NCBI GenBank assembly: GCA_964518725.1
Contig: CAZFKP010000009.1
Span: 14,801 to 78,800, forward strand
DNA from: JANRKF01 sp964518725
Lineage (GTDB): Bacteria > Pseudomonadota > Alphaproteobacteria > Rickettsiales > SXRF01
Direction of reading: 5' to 3'
Length of the DNA stretch: 64,000 bases
Within the stretch, counting starts at the first letter, position 1; the number at the start of each line of letters is the position of its first letter. The translations under genes and the position numbers were made by a program. Below the pieces are notes generated by a model. It saw only the letters and a program-made list of their open reading frames with translations. It was not told where the DNA came from and ran no database searches. Below, piece by piece: positions 24,815 to 34,155 of this stretch.

Positions 24815-26030
24815 ACGATGGCTCGACCACCTTAAAACCAGTCGGCGTCACCTGCAAAATGGCAAGCTTGCGCTCCGACGTGCCGTCCGGCAGCAGGCGA
24901 TATAGGCCGTTGGCCGGTGCATGATAGCCCTCCTTCAGCGGAATCTTCGAAGCGTCAATACGGTCGGCCGGGCTATTCATCGACAAGCGGGCAAGAAGTG
25001 AGACCGCATCGTAGCACAGGCTGGCCAGCCTGTGCGGGTGGTAGCCATACATCGCCTGGAAGCGGCGTTCGAATTTCTCAAACGATTCGGGGGGTGTGCC
25101 AGGGAAGATCGCGCCTTCGAGTTCGGGGATTTTTGTCAGCTCAGGATCATCCCATAAGCCCGCACCAAGCAACTTGATCTTGCTCAGGTCAAGGCTTGAT
25201 TTATTCAGCGACTTGACAATATTTTTCATTGAAAACCCGCTATCCGCAATAAAAATTGCCTGGAACTTCCGGTCTTCCGCCGTGTTCTCAAATGCTGCGA
25301 CAAGGCGTGCGACAGCCGCCTCGATGTTCAGTTCGCTGGGCGCGTAAAGTTCCGCTGGCGAGACAAAGCCACCTTTTTGCGAATAGCTGGAAGACAGCTC
25401 GTCGCGCACTTTCTGGCCATAGGCATCGTTCGGCGCCAATAGCGCGACACGCTGGTAGCCATGTAAATAGGCATATTCTGCGATGCGGGCGATTTGCTGC
25501 TCCGGCAGATACCCATAGGTATAGATGTTCGGTTCAGCTACCACACGATTGTTGGAAAAGCTGATGACCGGAATATGTTTGGCTTTCACAATGGGCTTCA
25601 TCGCCATCACCGCCTGACCAAACAGCGGGCCGACAATGAACGTCACCCCCTGGTCGATCAACTCCTGCGCGGCGGCGGCAGCGGAATTCGCCGAATTGCC
25701 GGTATCCTTCGGAATCAAGATGATCTGGGACTTGATACGACTCGCCGGCACCGACATATACTCATCGGAAAGCGCAAGGGTGGCAGCATCGAGCATGGCA
25801 TTGCCGAGCGCCGTGGCATCACCCGACAGCGGCAGCAAAATGCCCACCTTGATCGGTGTTGCGTTCTCCGGGATCATGCCAATGGCGTCCGCGCTGCTCT
25901 TGGTATCTTCGCGCATCAATGGCACCGCAGGAGAACGCGCCGCACTGTTGGCAGACGCATGGTCAGCCGACGGCTCGGAACAGGCCGACAACAACAGCAA
26001 AACAGCGGCAAGTGGGAAAAGCGGGCTCAT
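24786..26030 (-). CDS. LpoA-like penicillin-binding protein activator lipoprotein
   Basis: A 414-aa lipoprotein with a lipobox LLLLSACSEP at its N-terminus and a periplasmic type I substrate-binding fold (VGILLPLSGDATALGNAM opens it, then FIVGPLFGQAVMAMKPI). The LppC/LpoA C-terminal family, known for activating peptidoglycan synthase PBP1A in E. coli, has this fold and the same neighbours (yraM beside rsmI and yraN). The N-terminal TPR part of E. coli LpoA is absent, as usual in alphaproteobacteria. I chose the ATG at 26030 since it starts directly at the signal peptide; in-frame starts further upstream overlap rsmI. Divergent from rsmI with 50 bases between starts. Confidence 0.88.
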   Translation of the reverse strand: MSPLFPLAAVLLLLSACSEPSADHASANSAARSPAVPLMREDTKSSADAIGMIPENATPIKVGILLPLSGDATALGNAMLDAATLALSDEYMSVPASRIKSQIILIPKDTGNSANSAAAAAQELIDQGVTFIVGPLFGQAVMAMKPIVKAKHIPVISFSNNRVVAEPNIYTYGYLPEQQIARIAEYAYLHGYQRVALLAPNDAYGQKVRDELSSSYSQKGGFVSPAELYAPSELNIEAAVARLVAAFENTAEDRKFQAIFIADSGFSMKNIVKSLNKSSLDLSKIKLLGAGLWDDPELTKIPELEGAIFPGTPPESFEKFERRFQAMYGYHPHRLASLCYDAVSLLARLSMNSPADRIDASKIPLKEGYHAPANGLYRLLPDGTSERKLAILQVTPTGFKVVEPSSKTFLEPGQ

Positions 26031-26080
26031 CGTGGCGTCATCCTGTTGCAGTTTGTGCGATGCTGCGTTACGGTCGCGGC

Positions 26081-26944
26081 ATGGCAAGCCACGATAACGC
26101 GAAACACGCCTCCAGTCAAACCTATCCGCCGGGATTGTATATCGTCGCAACCCCGATCGGTAATCTGCGTGACATGACGTTTCGCGCCGTCGATATTCTT
26201 TCGCTGGCCGACACCATATTGTGCGAGGACACGCGGGTGAGCGCCAAACTCATGTCACATTACGGCATCACGGCGCCGCTGCTTTCCTACCATGACCATA
26301 ATGGCGAGGAGCGCCGGCCACAGGTAATGGCGATGCTGGCGGACGGTAAACGGCTGGCACTGATTTCCGATGCCGGCACGCCGCTCATTTCCGATCCGGG
26401 TTACAAGCTGATACGCGACGTACAGGCGGCAGGGCACCACGTATCAGTGGCACCCGGCGCATCAAGCGTGATGGCCGCACTCTGCCTTGCCGGACTTCCA
26501 ACCAACGAGTTTCATTTTGTCGGGTTCCTGCCCCCCAAAGCGCAGGCGCTTTCCGAAAAATTACAGGCGCTCGCCACCGTTACAGCAACGCTCGTGGTGT
26601 TTGAGTCAGCGCGACGACTCACCGAAACCTGCGCGGCGATGCTGGCGGCATTTGGCGACCGTGAAGTGGCCGTCGTCCGCGAAATTACCAAGCTGTTTGA
26701 AGAAACGCGCAAGGGCAAGCTCAGTGAATTGCTCGCCTACTATACCGCACACGGCGAACCGAAAGGCGAAGTGGTGATGGTGATCAACGGCGCAGGCGAT
26801 GCCACCCCGATGCACGACATCGAGGCGCTGCTTACCACCCTGCTTGCCACCCACAGCCTGAAAGACGCCGCGAGCATTGCCGCCGAGCAAACCGGCAGGC
26901 CGCGCAAGGAAGTTTATGCCGTCGCGCTTACGCTCAAGCCCTGA
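26081..26944 (+). CDS. rsmI: 16S rRNA (cytidine1402-2'-O)-methyltransferase
   Basis: Adds the 2'-O-methyl of m4Cm1402 in the 16S rRNA P site. The 287-aa protein shows YIVATPIGNLRDMTFRAVDIL near the start, CEDTRVSAKLMSHYGI, LISDAGTPLISDPGYKLI and GEPKGEVVMVI, all diagnostic of the RsmI tetrapyrrole-methylase fold. The start is ATG at 26081; the frame is open far upstream but those residues run antisense to the LpoA-like gene and look non-coding. It overlaps yraN by 29 bases. The order LpoA-like, rsmI, yraN, BON lipoprotein mirrors the E. coli yraM-yraN-yraP region. Confidence 0.96.
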   Translation: MASHDNAKHASSQTYPPGLYIVATPIGNLRDMTFRAVDILSLADTILCEDTRVSAKLMSHYGITAPLLSYHDHNGEERRPQVMAMLADGKRLALISDAGTPLISDPGYKLIRDVQAAGHHVSVAPGASSVMAALCLAGLPTNEFHFVGFLPPKAQALSEKLQALATVTATLVVFESARRLTETCAAMLAAFGDREVAVVREITKLFEETRKGKLSELLAYYTAHGEPKGEVVMVINGAGDATPMHDIEALLTTLLATHSLKDAASIAAEQTGRPRKEVYAVALTLKP

Positions 26945-27314
26945 GGCGCGCCAGCGCGCCCACGCACTCGGCCACCGCGCAGAAACTATCGCGGCGTGGT
27001 ACCTCCGCCTGAAAGGCTACCGCATCATTGCCCTGCGCTACCGCAACCATGGTGGTGAGATCGACCTGCTGGCAACACGCGGCAAACTGCTGGCTGTTGT
27101 CGAAGTGAAAGCACGGAAAACTCTGGCTGAGTGTGCCAATTCGGTGCCGCCTGCCAAGCAGCAAAAGATCGTGCGGGCGCTGGAAGGGCTTAGCGCCAGC
27201 AGCGGTAAAATCGCTGGACTTGCTGGGGTGGCTCACCGTAATATACGCTTCGATGTAATCGCGGTGGTGCCGGGGCGTTTGCCGCACCACATTAAAGATG
27301 CGTGGAGGCTTTGA
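26916..27314 (+). CDS. yraN: YraN family (UPF0102) putative endonuclease-fold protein
   Basis: A 132-aa member of UPF0102. The fold is that of a restriction endonuclease-like domain: AETIAAWYLRLKGYRIIALRY, then GGEIDLLATRGKLLAVVEVKAR with the acidic-Glu-x-Lys catalytic residues, consistent with a PD-(D/E)XK nuclease, although activity is unproven for most members. The ATG at 26916 has AAGGA 6 bases upstream; an in-frame start at 26877 would add 13 residues. It overlaps rsmI by 29 bases and shares its stop with the next start (TGATG). Confidence 0.92.
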   Translation: MPSRLRSSPEARQRAHALGHRAETIAAWYLRLKGYRIIALRYRNHGGEIDLLATRGKLLAVVEVKARKTLAECANSVPPAKQQKIVRALEGLSASSGKIAGLAGVAHRNIRFDVIAVVPGRLPHHIKDAWRL

Positions 27315-27904
27315 TGGTTTATATTCGTCTGGCAGCACTGCTTGGGCTTGCACTCAGCTTGTCGGGATGTTTCGGGGTCATGCTCGCGGCCGGTGGTGAA
27401 ACAGCGGCAGTGGTCGCACAAGAGCGCTCTGTTGGCAACGCGGTGGATGATGCGGGGATATTACTCTCTATCAAAACCAGATTTGCTGAAAAAGATTACA
27501 AGGATCTACTCGCGAACGTCGAAGTGAAATCGGTGGAAGGTCGCGTATTGCTGACCGGCAATGTCGATAAACCCGAATCGAAAGTGGAAGCGGTGCGGAT
27601 CGTCTGGGGCATAGGCGGCGTGCGCGAAGTGATCGACGAAATTCAGGTCAACGACCAGAGCGGCATCTGGAATTACACGCGGGATGTATGGATCAGCACC
27701 CAGATACGCACCCGACTGATCGCCACCAAAGATTTGCGCTCGATTAATTACTCTATCATCACGGTCAATCAAGTTGTCTACATCATGGGCATCGCGCAGG
27801 ATCAGCAAGAGCTGGACAAAGTCGCCCACATCGCCAGCACAACAAGCTATGTGCAGCGCGTGGTCAGCTATGTCCGGATGAAAAACGACCCACGCAGAAA
27901 GTAA
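27314..27904 (+). CDS. BON-domain lipoprotein (DolP/YraP-like)
   Basis: A 196-aa outer-membrane lipoprotein. The signal peptide ends with the lipobox LALSLSGCFG. Two BON domains follow: about residues 45-115 (IKTRFAEKDYKDLLANVEV, then GRVLLTGNVDKPE) and about 120-190 (ISTQIRTRLIATKDLRSINY, then VVYIMGIAQDQQEL). This architecture and position after rsmI and yraN match E. coli DolP (YraP), which supports envelope integrity with the BAM and lipoprotein machinery. The ATG at 27314 overlaps the yraN TGA by one base. gshB follows four bases after its stop. Confidence 0.9.
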   Translation: MVYIRLAALLGLALSLSGCFGVMLAAGGETAAVVAQERSVGNAVDDAGILLSIKTRFAEKDYKDLLANVEVKSVEGRVLLTGNVDKPESKVEAVRIVWGIGGVREVIDEIQVNDQSGIWNYTRDVWISTQIRTRLIATKDLRSINYSIITVNQVVYIMGIAQDQQELDKVAHIASTTSYVQRVVSYVRMKNDPRRK

Positions 27905-27908
27905 GCGC

Positions 27909-28850
27909 ATGACGCTTCGCGTTGCATTGCAGATGGATCCGCTGTCGTCCATCAATCCTGCCAGCGATTCTACCCTGCTGATCGCGCGCGAGGCCGAAGC
28001 ACGCGGGCATGATATTTTCTATTACACCCCGGAACACCTTGCCTACCGCGAAGGCAGCGTGCTCGCGCGCGGACGCAAGGTCACCTTTCACCCCGGCACA
28101 GAGAATTTTTATACGCTCGGCGAAACCTGGCATGAGCCGTTGCACGATATGGATGTGGTGTTGCTGCGGCAGGATCCGCCCTACAACATGACCTACCTTT
28201 CGACCACCTACCTGCTGGAGCAGGTGATGAGCGAAGCGCTGGTGGTGAACAACCCGGTAGCGGTACGCAATTTCCCGGAAAAGATTTTCCCGACGCTGCT
28301 TGAAAATTATATGCCGCCAACGCTGATCACCGCCGATGTGCTGGCCATCGAAGAATTCCGCCACGACGAAAAAGATGTTATCATCAAGCCGCTCTACGGG
28401 TTCGGTGGACGATCCGTGCTGCACATCAAACCCGAAGATGATAATTTCCACGCGCTGATGGAAATGATGTTTTCCGGCAGCAAGGAACCGGTGATGGTGC
28501 AGCGCTTCTTGCCGGAAGTGGCAACTAGCGACCGTCGCATCATTATGCTCGACGGCGAGGTGGCGGGTGCGATCGGACGCATTCCGGCGGAGGGCGAAAT
28601 CCGCGCCAACATGCGCGTCGGCGGCACACCGGTCAAGGTTGAGCTGACGCCAAAACAACGAGCCATGTGCGAAGAGCTGGGCGAGATGCTGCGCGAAGAG
28701 GGTATTCTGTTCGCCGGGGTCGATGTGATCGGCGACTATCTGACCGAAATCAACACCACCTCTCCCACCGGCATGGCAGCGGTCAATGCATTGTATAACG
28801 TCCGAGTCGAGTCCAATTTCTGGGATGTGGTGGAAAGCTATATTTCGTAG
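27909..28850 (+). CDS. gshB: Glutathione synthetase
   Basis: ATP-dependent ligase joining gamma-glutamylcysteine and glycine. The 313-aa protein has VALQMDPLSSINPASDST at the start, LLRQDPPYNMTYLSTTYLLE, FPEKIFPTLLENYMPPTLIT, and the ATP-grasp glycine-rich loop KPLYGFGGRSVLHIK. The metal-binding end is INTTSPTG, the usual INxTSPTG. It follows the BON lipoprotein by four bases in one operon with yraN, the order found in many alphaproteobacteria. Nothing appears unusual. Confidence 0.97.
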   Translation: MTLRVALQMDPLSSINPASDSTLLIAREAEARGHDIFYYTPEHLAYREGSVLARGRKVTFHPGTENFYTLGETWHEPLHDMDVVLLRQDPPYNMTYLSTTYLLEQVMSEALVVNNPVAVRNFPEKIFPTLLENYMPPTLITADVLAIEEFRHDEKDVIIKPLYGFGGRSVLHIKPEDDNFHALMEMMFSGSKEPVMVQRFLPEVATSDRRIIMLDGEVAGAIGRIPAEGEIRANMRVGGTPVKVELTPKQRAMCEELGEMLREEGILFAGVDVIGDYLTEINTTSPTGMAAVNALYNVRVESNFWDVVESYIS

Positions 28851-28865
28851 TTGGCGGCTATTTGC

Positions 28866-29627
28866 CTAGTAGCCATAGCCAATAAAGTGCGGATTCTCAA
28901 AACCCGGTTTGCCATAAGTCAGCGCCTCACCCGTTTCCGCCACCACCACTTTTCCACCCGCCGCATTTAAAATAGCATGCCCTGCCGCCGTGTCCCACTC
29001 CATCGTCCGGCCAAAACGTGGATAGACATCGGCGCTGCCTTCCGCCACCTGGCAAAATTTGACCGAACTGGAGCCAGGAATAAGCGCTTTCACGTTTAGG
29101 GTAGCCAGAAACTCTTCTGTACGTTTAGATGGATGGGATTTGCTTTTGACAATCGTCACGCCACCGGCCGGTTGCGGCCGCACCGAAATTTTTTCGGGCG
29201 CGCTGCCGTTTGTCACCCGGTACGCTCCCGCACCAACATGTCCATAATATAGCAGCCCCTGTGCCGGTACGAAAATCACGCCAAGCGTTGGCACGCCGCG
29301 CTCAATCAGGCCGATATTGACCGTAAATTCCGGTTCACCAGCGACAAACGCTCGGGTACCATCCAGCGGATCCACCAGCCAGAAATAATCTGCTGAGTCA
29401 CCAAGCACCTCGTCTTCTTCGGCAATCACCGGAATGCCTGGGTCAAGACCGTGTAATGCCTCGGTAATCAGCTTGTTCGCGGCGATGTCAGCGTCGGTCA
29501 CCGGGCTGTTGTCGCCTTTCCGGGTTACCTCGTAGCCTTCCCGGAAATAGCGCATAAGCACCGCCCCGGCATCGGTCGCAATGGCGATAACAGGTGCTAG
29601 ATATTCTGCTTTCTTGGTGCTATGCAT
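28866..29627 (-). CDS. cysQ: 3'(2'),5'-bisphosphate nucleotidase
   Basis: Dephosphorylates 3'-phosphoadenosine-5'-phosphate (PAP) to AMP, relieving PAP toxicity from sulfate assimilation and sulfation. The 253-aa protein is a Mg-dependent inositol-phosphatase fold member: EEDEVLG (metal site 1), FWLVDPLDGTRAFVAG (the DPxDGT signature) and MEWDTAAGHAIL (the third metal box). It lies convergent to gshB and divergent from the NAD-GDH gene with 58 bases between starts. A sulfotransferase-like gene at 53 kb would produce PAP if active. No cysteine biosynthesis genes are adjacent. Confidence 0.95.
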   Translation of the reverse strand: MHSTKKAEYLAPVIAIATDAGAVLMRYFREGYEVTRKGDNSPVTDADIAANKLITEALHGLDPGIPVIAEEDEVLGDSADYFWLVDPLDGTRAFVAGEPEFTVNIGLIERGVPTLGVIFVPAQGLLYYGHVGAGAYRVTNGSAPEKISVRPQPAGGVTIVKSKSHPSKRTEEFLATLNVKALIPGSSSVKFCQVAEGSADVYPRFGRTMEWDTAAGHAILNAAGGKVVVAETGEALTYGKPGFENPHFIGYGY

Positions 29628-29685
29628 AGGGCGTATCTACGCTAATTTACATAACAAAACAATCATTACCTCGCACGACCGCCTC

Positions 29686-32600
29686 ATGAAACAACCCTAC
29701 CAGAAACACCAATCCGCGCTACTGAAGCAGCTGCTCGCCTCCCTGCCCAAAACCACCAAAGCGCTGGAGCGCCGATTTGCCGAACAGTTTTTCGGCAAGC
29801 TGCTGGTCGCCGACCTCGAAAAACTCGACGGCGAAAAAGCCGCAGCACTTACCCGTTCCATGTTTGAGTTTTACAGCCTGCGCGACCCAACAACGCCTGC
29901 CATCCGTATTTTTACCCCAACAGCAACGGAGCACGGCTATAGCGGAAATTCCGTAGTGATCGAGCTGATTAACAATGACATGCCGTTCCTGCTCGATTCG
30001 CTGACCATGGAGCTTACCCGGCAGGGGCTTATCATCCGCGAAACGTATCACCCAATCCTTTCGGTCTCGCGCGACAAACATGGCGCGCTGCAATCGATCG
30101 GCGAAGAGAATGATACGCAGGTAGAATCGTTGATCCATTTTGAACTGTCGGCACTACCGGATGGCTGGAGTATCGACCAGCTGCGACTGGATTTAATCCG
30201 CGTGCTGAACCATGTGCGGGCGGCCGTCACTGACTGGCGGGCGATCGTCGACAAGGCTGCAGAAAATATTGCGCGACTCAAGAAAGTCCCCAAGGGGTTT
30301 GACGCAGCACATGTCGCCGAGGTACGGGATTTCCTGAGCTGGCTGGTGGAGAAAAATTTCGTTTTCCTTGGCTATGGCGAATATGAGTTCGTTACCACCC
30401 TAACACAGGAAATCAAAATCACCGGCACCGCCAAACTCGGCATTCTTGCGCTGAAAGATGGCAAGAGCCAAATCGGGCTTGAAACCATGCCCAAGGATCA
30501 GCGCCACCGCCTGCTCAATAAACAGCTGGTCGAGATCACTAAATCCAACCGGCGCTCGCTGGTGCATCGCTATGTGCCGATGGATTATGTTGCACTTAAG
30601 CGATTCGACGATATCGGGAACGTGGTGGGCGAAGTCCGCTTTCTTGGCCTGTTTACCTCAAACGTCTATTACCAGAGTATCGGGATGGTGCCGCTTCTGC
30701 GCGACAAGATCTCACGGTTGCTGGCACGTTCGGGCTTTCCAGAAAACAGCCACGATAGTAAGGCGTTTGCCACCATCCTCGAATTCCTGCCGCGTGATGA
30801 AATTTTCCAAATGCCGGAAGACGAACTGTTTGAAATCTGCATGGGTATACTGGTTCTAGAAGCGAAGCCGGGCGTGCGGGCTTTTGTACGTAAAGACGTA
30901 TTCGAGCGGTTTATCAGCGCCATGGTATTCGTCCCGCGTGAACGATTCTCGACCGCATTGCGGCACCAGATCCAGCGTAGTATGGAAACGGCGTATCACG
31001 GCGTCACCACGGCGTTCAACACCCAGATATCTGATGCGCCATTGGCGCGCCTGCACCTTATCATCCGTACCCAACCGGGCGACGTTCCGGAAGTCGATAT
31101 TACTGTCATGGAGACGGACATTGCCCGCCTCGCCTATCTGTGGAGTGACCAGCTGTTCGATGGGCTGCGCGCGATCCATAACGAACCGCGGGCACTGGTG
31201 CTGCACCAGCGCTATGCCAACGCATTCCCGCAGAGCTACATCAACCGTTACAACGTGCAGGCCGCCTGCCATGATATCGAGAAATCCGAAGCGGCGCTCG
31301 ACGACAACATGCTCGCGCTGGAGCTGTACCAACTCAAAAACGATGCCCCCTTCGCGCATTTGAAAATCTATAATCCACGGCAGGAGATTGCGCTGTCCGA
31401 CATATTGCCAATTCTTGAGAACGCCGGATTCCGGGTCATCGAGGAACAGCCGTTCCTGCTCGATCCCAAGGGCAAGTCTGAACGCATCTGGATTCGAGAT
31501 TTCAAGCTTGAGTTGCCACCGGGCGCACCCGATATCACGGCGCGGCGCGAAGCGGTGGAGGCCGGACTGCTCGCCAGCTGGCAAGGTGTCATTGAGAACG
31601 ACCGGATGAACGCGCTGGTTCTACTGGCTGGCATCCACTACCGCGACGTCGTGGTGTTGCGGGCGCTGGCCTGTTACATGAAACAGATCGGATTCAATGC
31701 GACCCAGGCAACCATTGAACAGGCGCTTGGCAACCATCCCGCCATCGCCGCACAAATGGTGGCGCTTTTTCACGCCCGTTTCGCGCCGGACGAATTGCAA
31801 CGCGATATCAAGATCCATACCCTTAGAACTGTGATTGACCGAGCATTAGAAACGGTAGCAAGTGCCGTGGATGATCGCATCCTGCGTATGTTCGCACAAT
31901 TGATCCTGGCGATGCTACGCACCAATTTCTACCAACCGGATCGACCGGTGTTGTCGTTCAAATTCGATTCGGCTTTGGTACCGGGGTTGCCGTTACCGGT
32001 GCCGTTTGCAGAAATATTTGTCTATAGTCCGCGTGTCGAAGGAATTCATTTGCGCGGTGGTAAGGTTGCGCGCGGCGGATTGCGCTGGTCGGATCGCCGC
32101 GACGATTTCCGCACCGAAGTGCTGGGGCTGATGAAGGCACAAATGGTGAAAAATGCCGTAATTGTTCCGGTGGGATCAAAAGGCGGGTTTGTGCTGAAAA
32201 AACCTCCTGTAACGGGTGACCGCGAAGCGCTGCAACAAGAAGGTATCACCTGTTATACGCTGTACCTTCAGGGTCTTCTTGATATTACCGATAATTTAGT
32301 TGCGGGCGCTGTCGTGCCGCCAACGCGTGTCGTGCGCCATGATGGCGACGATCCATATCTTGTCGTTGCCGCTGACAAAGGCACGGCAAGCTTCTCCGAT
32401 ATAGCGAACGGTGTTTCGAAGGCCTATGGATTCTGGCTCGGCGACGCGTTTGCCTCCGGTGGCTCGGCAGGCTATGACCACAAAGCAATGGGTATCACCG
32501 CCCGCGGCGCATGGATTTCTGTCGCCCGCCACTTTCACGAGCTCGGCAAGGACATCGCCGCTCAAGATTTCACCTGCGTCGGCATCGGCGACATGGCGGG

Positions 32601-34155
32601 GGACGTATTCGGGAACGGCATGCTGCTATCGCAACATACGCGGCTTATTGCAGCTTTCAACCACCTCCATATTTTTATCGATCCAACGCCGGATGCAGCG
32701 GCGAGCTTTGCGGAACGCAAACGATTGTTTGAGCTGCCACGCTCGAGCTGGAAAGATTACGATGTCACGCGTATTTCCAAAGGTGGCGGCGTGTTTGACC
32801 GCGCAGCCAAGATGATCGAATTGAGCCAGGAAGCGATGCACGCGCTGGGTATTAACAAAGCAAAGCTTTCACCGGATGAACTGATCCGTGCCATCCTGCT
32901 TGCGCCGGTTGATCTGCTGTGGAACGGCGGCATTGGCACTTACGTCAAAGCCGAGGACGAAACCAACGAACAGGTGGGTGACCGCACCAACAATGCCGTC
33001 CGGGTCAATGGCCGCGAATTACGGTGTAAGGTGGTAGGCGAAGGCGGCAACCTTGGCTTCACACAGAAAGGACGCATTGAGTTTGCCCGCAGTGGCGGTG
33101 CGATTAACAGCGATGCCATCGACAATTCCGCTGGCGTCGACTGCTCTGACCATGAGGTCAATATCAAGATTGCATTCAGCGGCCTAGTCAGTACCGGCAA
33201 GCTTGCTGTCGAAAAACGCGACTGCGTACTTGAAGCGATGACCGATGAAGTGGCCGATCTGGTATTGAAGGATAACCGCCTGCAAACACTTGCACTTACC
33301 GTGGTACAACACATCGGCGCAGCGCGGCTCGATCCGCAGATACGGCTCATGCACGCGCTGGAACAGAAGGGCGCCCTCACCCGCAGCGTCGAGTTCCTAC
33401 CCACCGGCCAGCAACTTGCCGAACTCAAAACCCGCGGCATGTCACTCACCCGCCCGGAAATGGCGGTTTTGCTCGCATACAGCAAAATGGATTTATACAA
33501 ATCACTAGTGGAAAGCACACTGCCGGATGATGCTTATTTCGAGGCCGAGCTGATGCATTACTTCCCCGAAACCATGCAGCGTGATTACCGCGAAGCAATT
33601 CTTGTCCATCCGCTCCGACGCGAAATTATCGGCACCATGCTTACCAACTCGCTGGTCAACCGCATGGGCGCAACATTCGTCAACGACCTTGTGGAAACCC
33701 ATGGCGCTACCCCCCGCGACATCGCTGCCGGTTATGCTATGGTGCGCGATGCATTTTCGCTACGCACGCACTGGCAACAACTCGATGCGCTCACCGGCAA
33801 GATTCCGGTGGCACAACAAGCCCAATTGTTCATCCGCCTGCAGCACTTCATCCGCACGATGGTGACATGGCTAGTGGTGAATATGGAAAAGCCGCTGGCG
33901 ATTTCCGATATCATCGCACGGATTATCGTTCCGGCACAGAAGCGCATGCTGGCGATGCGTGACATGGCCGCAAACGAACAGGCTTACACGCTTATCCAGC
34001 ATGGCGCACCGGCCGCGCTTGCTGAATTTATTGCCAACATGGATGCGTACGGAACAGCCTTCGATATCGTGCACCTCGCGACACAGAATGCCATTTCCGA
34101 GGACGCTGTGGCCACAATCTATGGGAAAATCGCCGAAAAATTTAGCGCGCACTAA
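29686..34155 (+). CDS. gdhB: NAD-specific glutamate dehydrogenase, 180-kDa class
   Basis: Very large NAD-dependent glutamate dehydrogenase, oxidatively deaminating glutamate to 2-oxoglutarate and ammonia. The 1489-aa product is close to the 1500-1600 aa usual in proteobacteria. The N-terminal 650 residues carry ACT-like regulatory regions; the catalytic segment includes YSPRVEGIHLRGGKVARGGLRWSDR, RTEVLGLMKAQMVKNAVIVPVGSKGGF with the catalytic Lys, VGIGDMAGDVFGNGML for cofactor binding, LLWNGGIGTYVKA and GEGGNLGFTQKGRIEFA. I chose ATG 29686; an in-frame start at 29581 runs through the cysQ 5' region. One continuous frame, no frameshift. Its stop abuts the convergent purH stop. Confidence 0.96.
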   Translation: MKQPYQKHQSALLKQLLASLPKTTKALERRFAEQFFGKLLVADLEKLDGEKAAALTRSMFEFYSLRDPTTPAIRIFTPTATEHGYSGNSVVIELINNDMPFLLDSLTMELTRQGLIIRETYHPILSVSRDKHGALQSIGEENDTQVESLIHFELSALPDGWSIDQLRLDLIRVLNHVRAAVTDWRAIVDKAAENIARLKKVPKGFDAAHVAEVRDFLSWLVEKNFVFLGYGEYEFVTTLTQEIKITGTAKLGILALKDGKSQIGLETMPKDQRHRLLNKQLVEITKSNRRSLVHRYVPMDYVALKRFDDIGNVVGEVRFLGLFTSNVYYQSIGMVPLLRDKISRLLARSGFPENSHDSKAFATILEFLPRDEIFQMPEDELFEICMGILVLEAKPGVRAFVRKDVFERFISAMVFVPRERFSTALRHQIQRSMETAYHGVTTAFNTQISDAPLARLHLIIRTQPGDVPEVDITVMETDIARLAYLWSDQLFDGLRAIHNEPRALVLHQRYANAFPQSYINRYNVQAACHDIEKSEAALDDNMLALELYQLKNDAPFAHLKIYNPRQEIALSDILPILENAGFRVIEEQPFLLDPKGKSERIWIRDFKLELPPGAPDITARREAVEAGLLASWQGVIENDRMNALVLLAGIHYRDVVVLRALACYMKQIGFNATQATIEQALGNHPAIAAQMVALFHARFAPDELQRDIKIHTLRTVIDRALETVASAVDDRILRMFAQLILAMLRTNFYQPDRPVLSFKFDSALVPGLPLPVPFAEIFVYSPRVEGIHLRGGKVARGGLRWSDRRDDFRTEVLGLMKAQMVKNAVIVPVGSKGGFVLKKPPVTGDREALQQEGITCYTLYLQGLLDITDNLVAGAVVPPTRVVRHDGDDPYLVVAADKGTASFSDIANGVSKAYGFWLGDAFASGGSAGYDHKAMGITARGAWISVARHFHELGKDIAAQDFTCVGIGDMAGDVFGNGMLLSQHTRLIAAFNHLHIFIDPTPDAAASFAERKRLFELPRSSWKDYDVTRISKGGGVFDRAAKMIELSQEAMHALGINKAKLSPDELIRAILLAPVDLLWNGGIGTYVKAEDETNEQVGDRTNNAVRVNGRELRCKVVGEGGNLGFTQKGRIEFARSGGAINSDAIDNSAGVDCSDHEVNIKIAFSGLVSTGKLAVEKRDCVLEAMTDEVADLVLKDNRLQTLALTVVQHIGAARLDPQIRLMHALEQKGALTRSVEFLPTGQQLAELKTRGMSLTRPEMAVLLAYSKMDLYKSLVESTLPDDAYFEAELMHYFPETMQRDYREAILVHPLRREIIGTMLTNSLVNRMGATFVNDLVETHGATPRDIAAGYAMVRDAFSLRTHWQQLDALTGKIPVAQQAQLFIRLQHFIRTMVTWLVVNMEKPLAISDIIARIIVPAQKRMLAMRDMAANEQAYTLIQHGAPAALAEFIANMDAYGTAFDIVHLATQNAISEDAVATIYGKIAEKFSAH

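Noticed and set aside
27342..27527. Alternative frame of 61 residues in the BON lipoprotein gene
   Set aside because: Shadow of the BON-domain frame, which has a lipobox and two recognisable domains.
30856..31584. A 242-residue leftward frame inside the NAD-GDH gene
   Set aside because: Antisense shadow; NAD-GDH is continuous and well supported by family motifs here.
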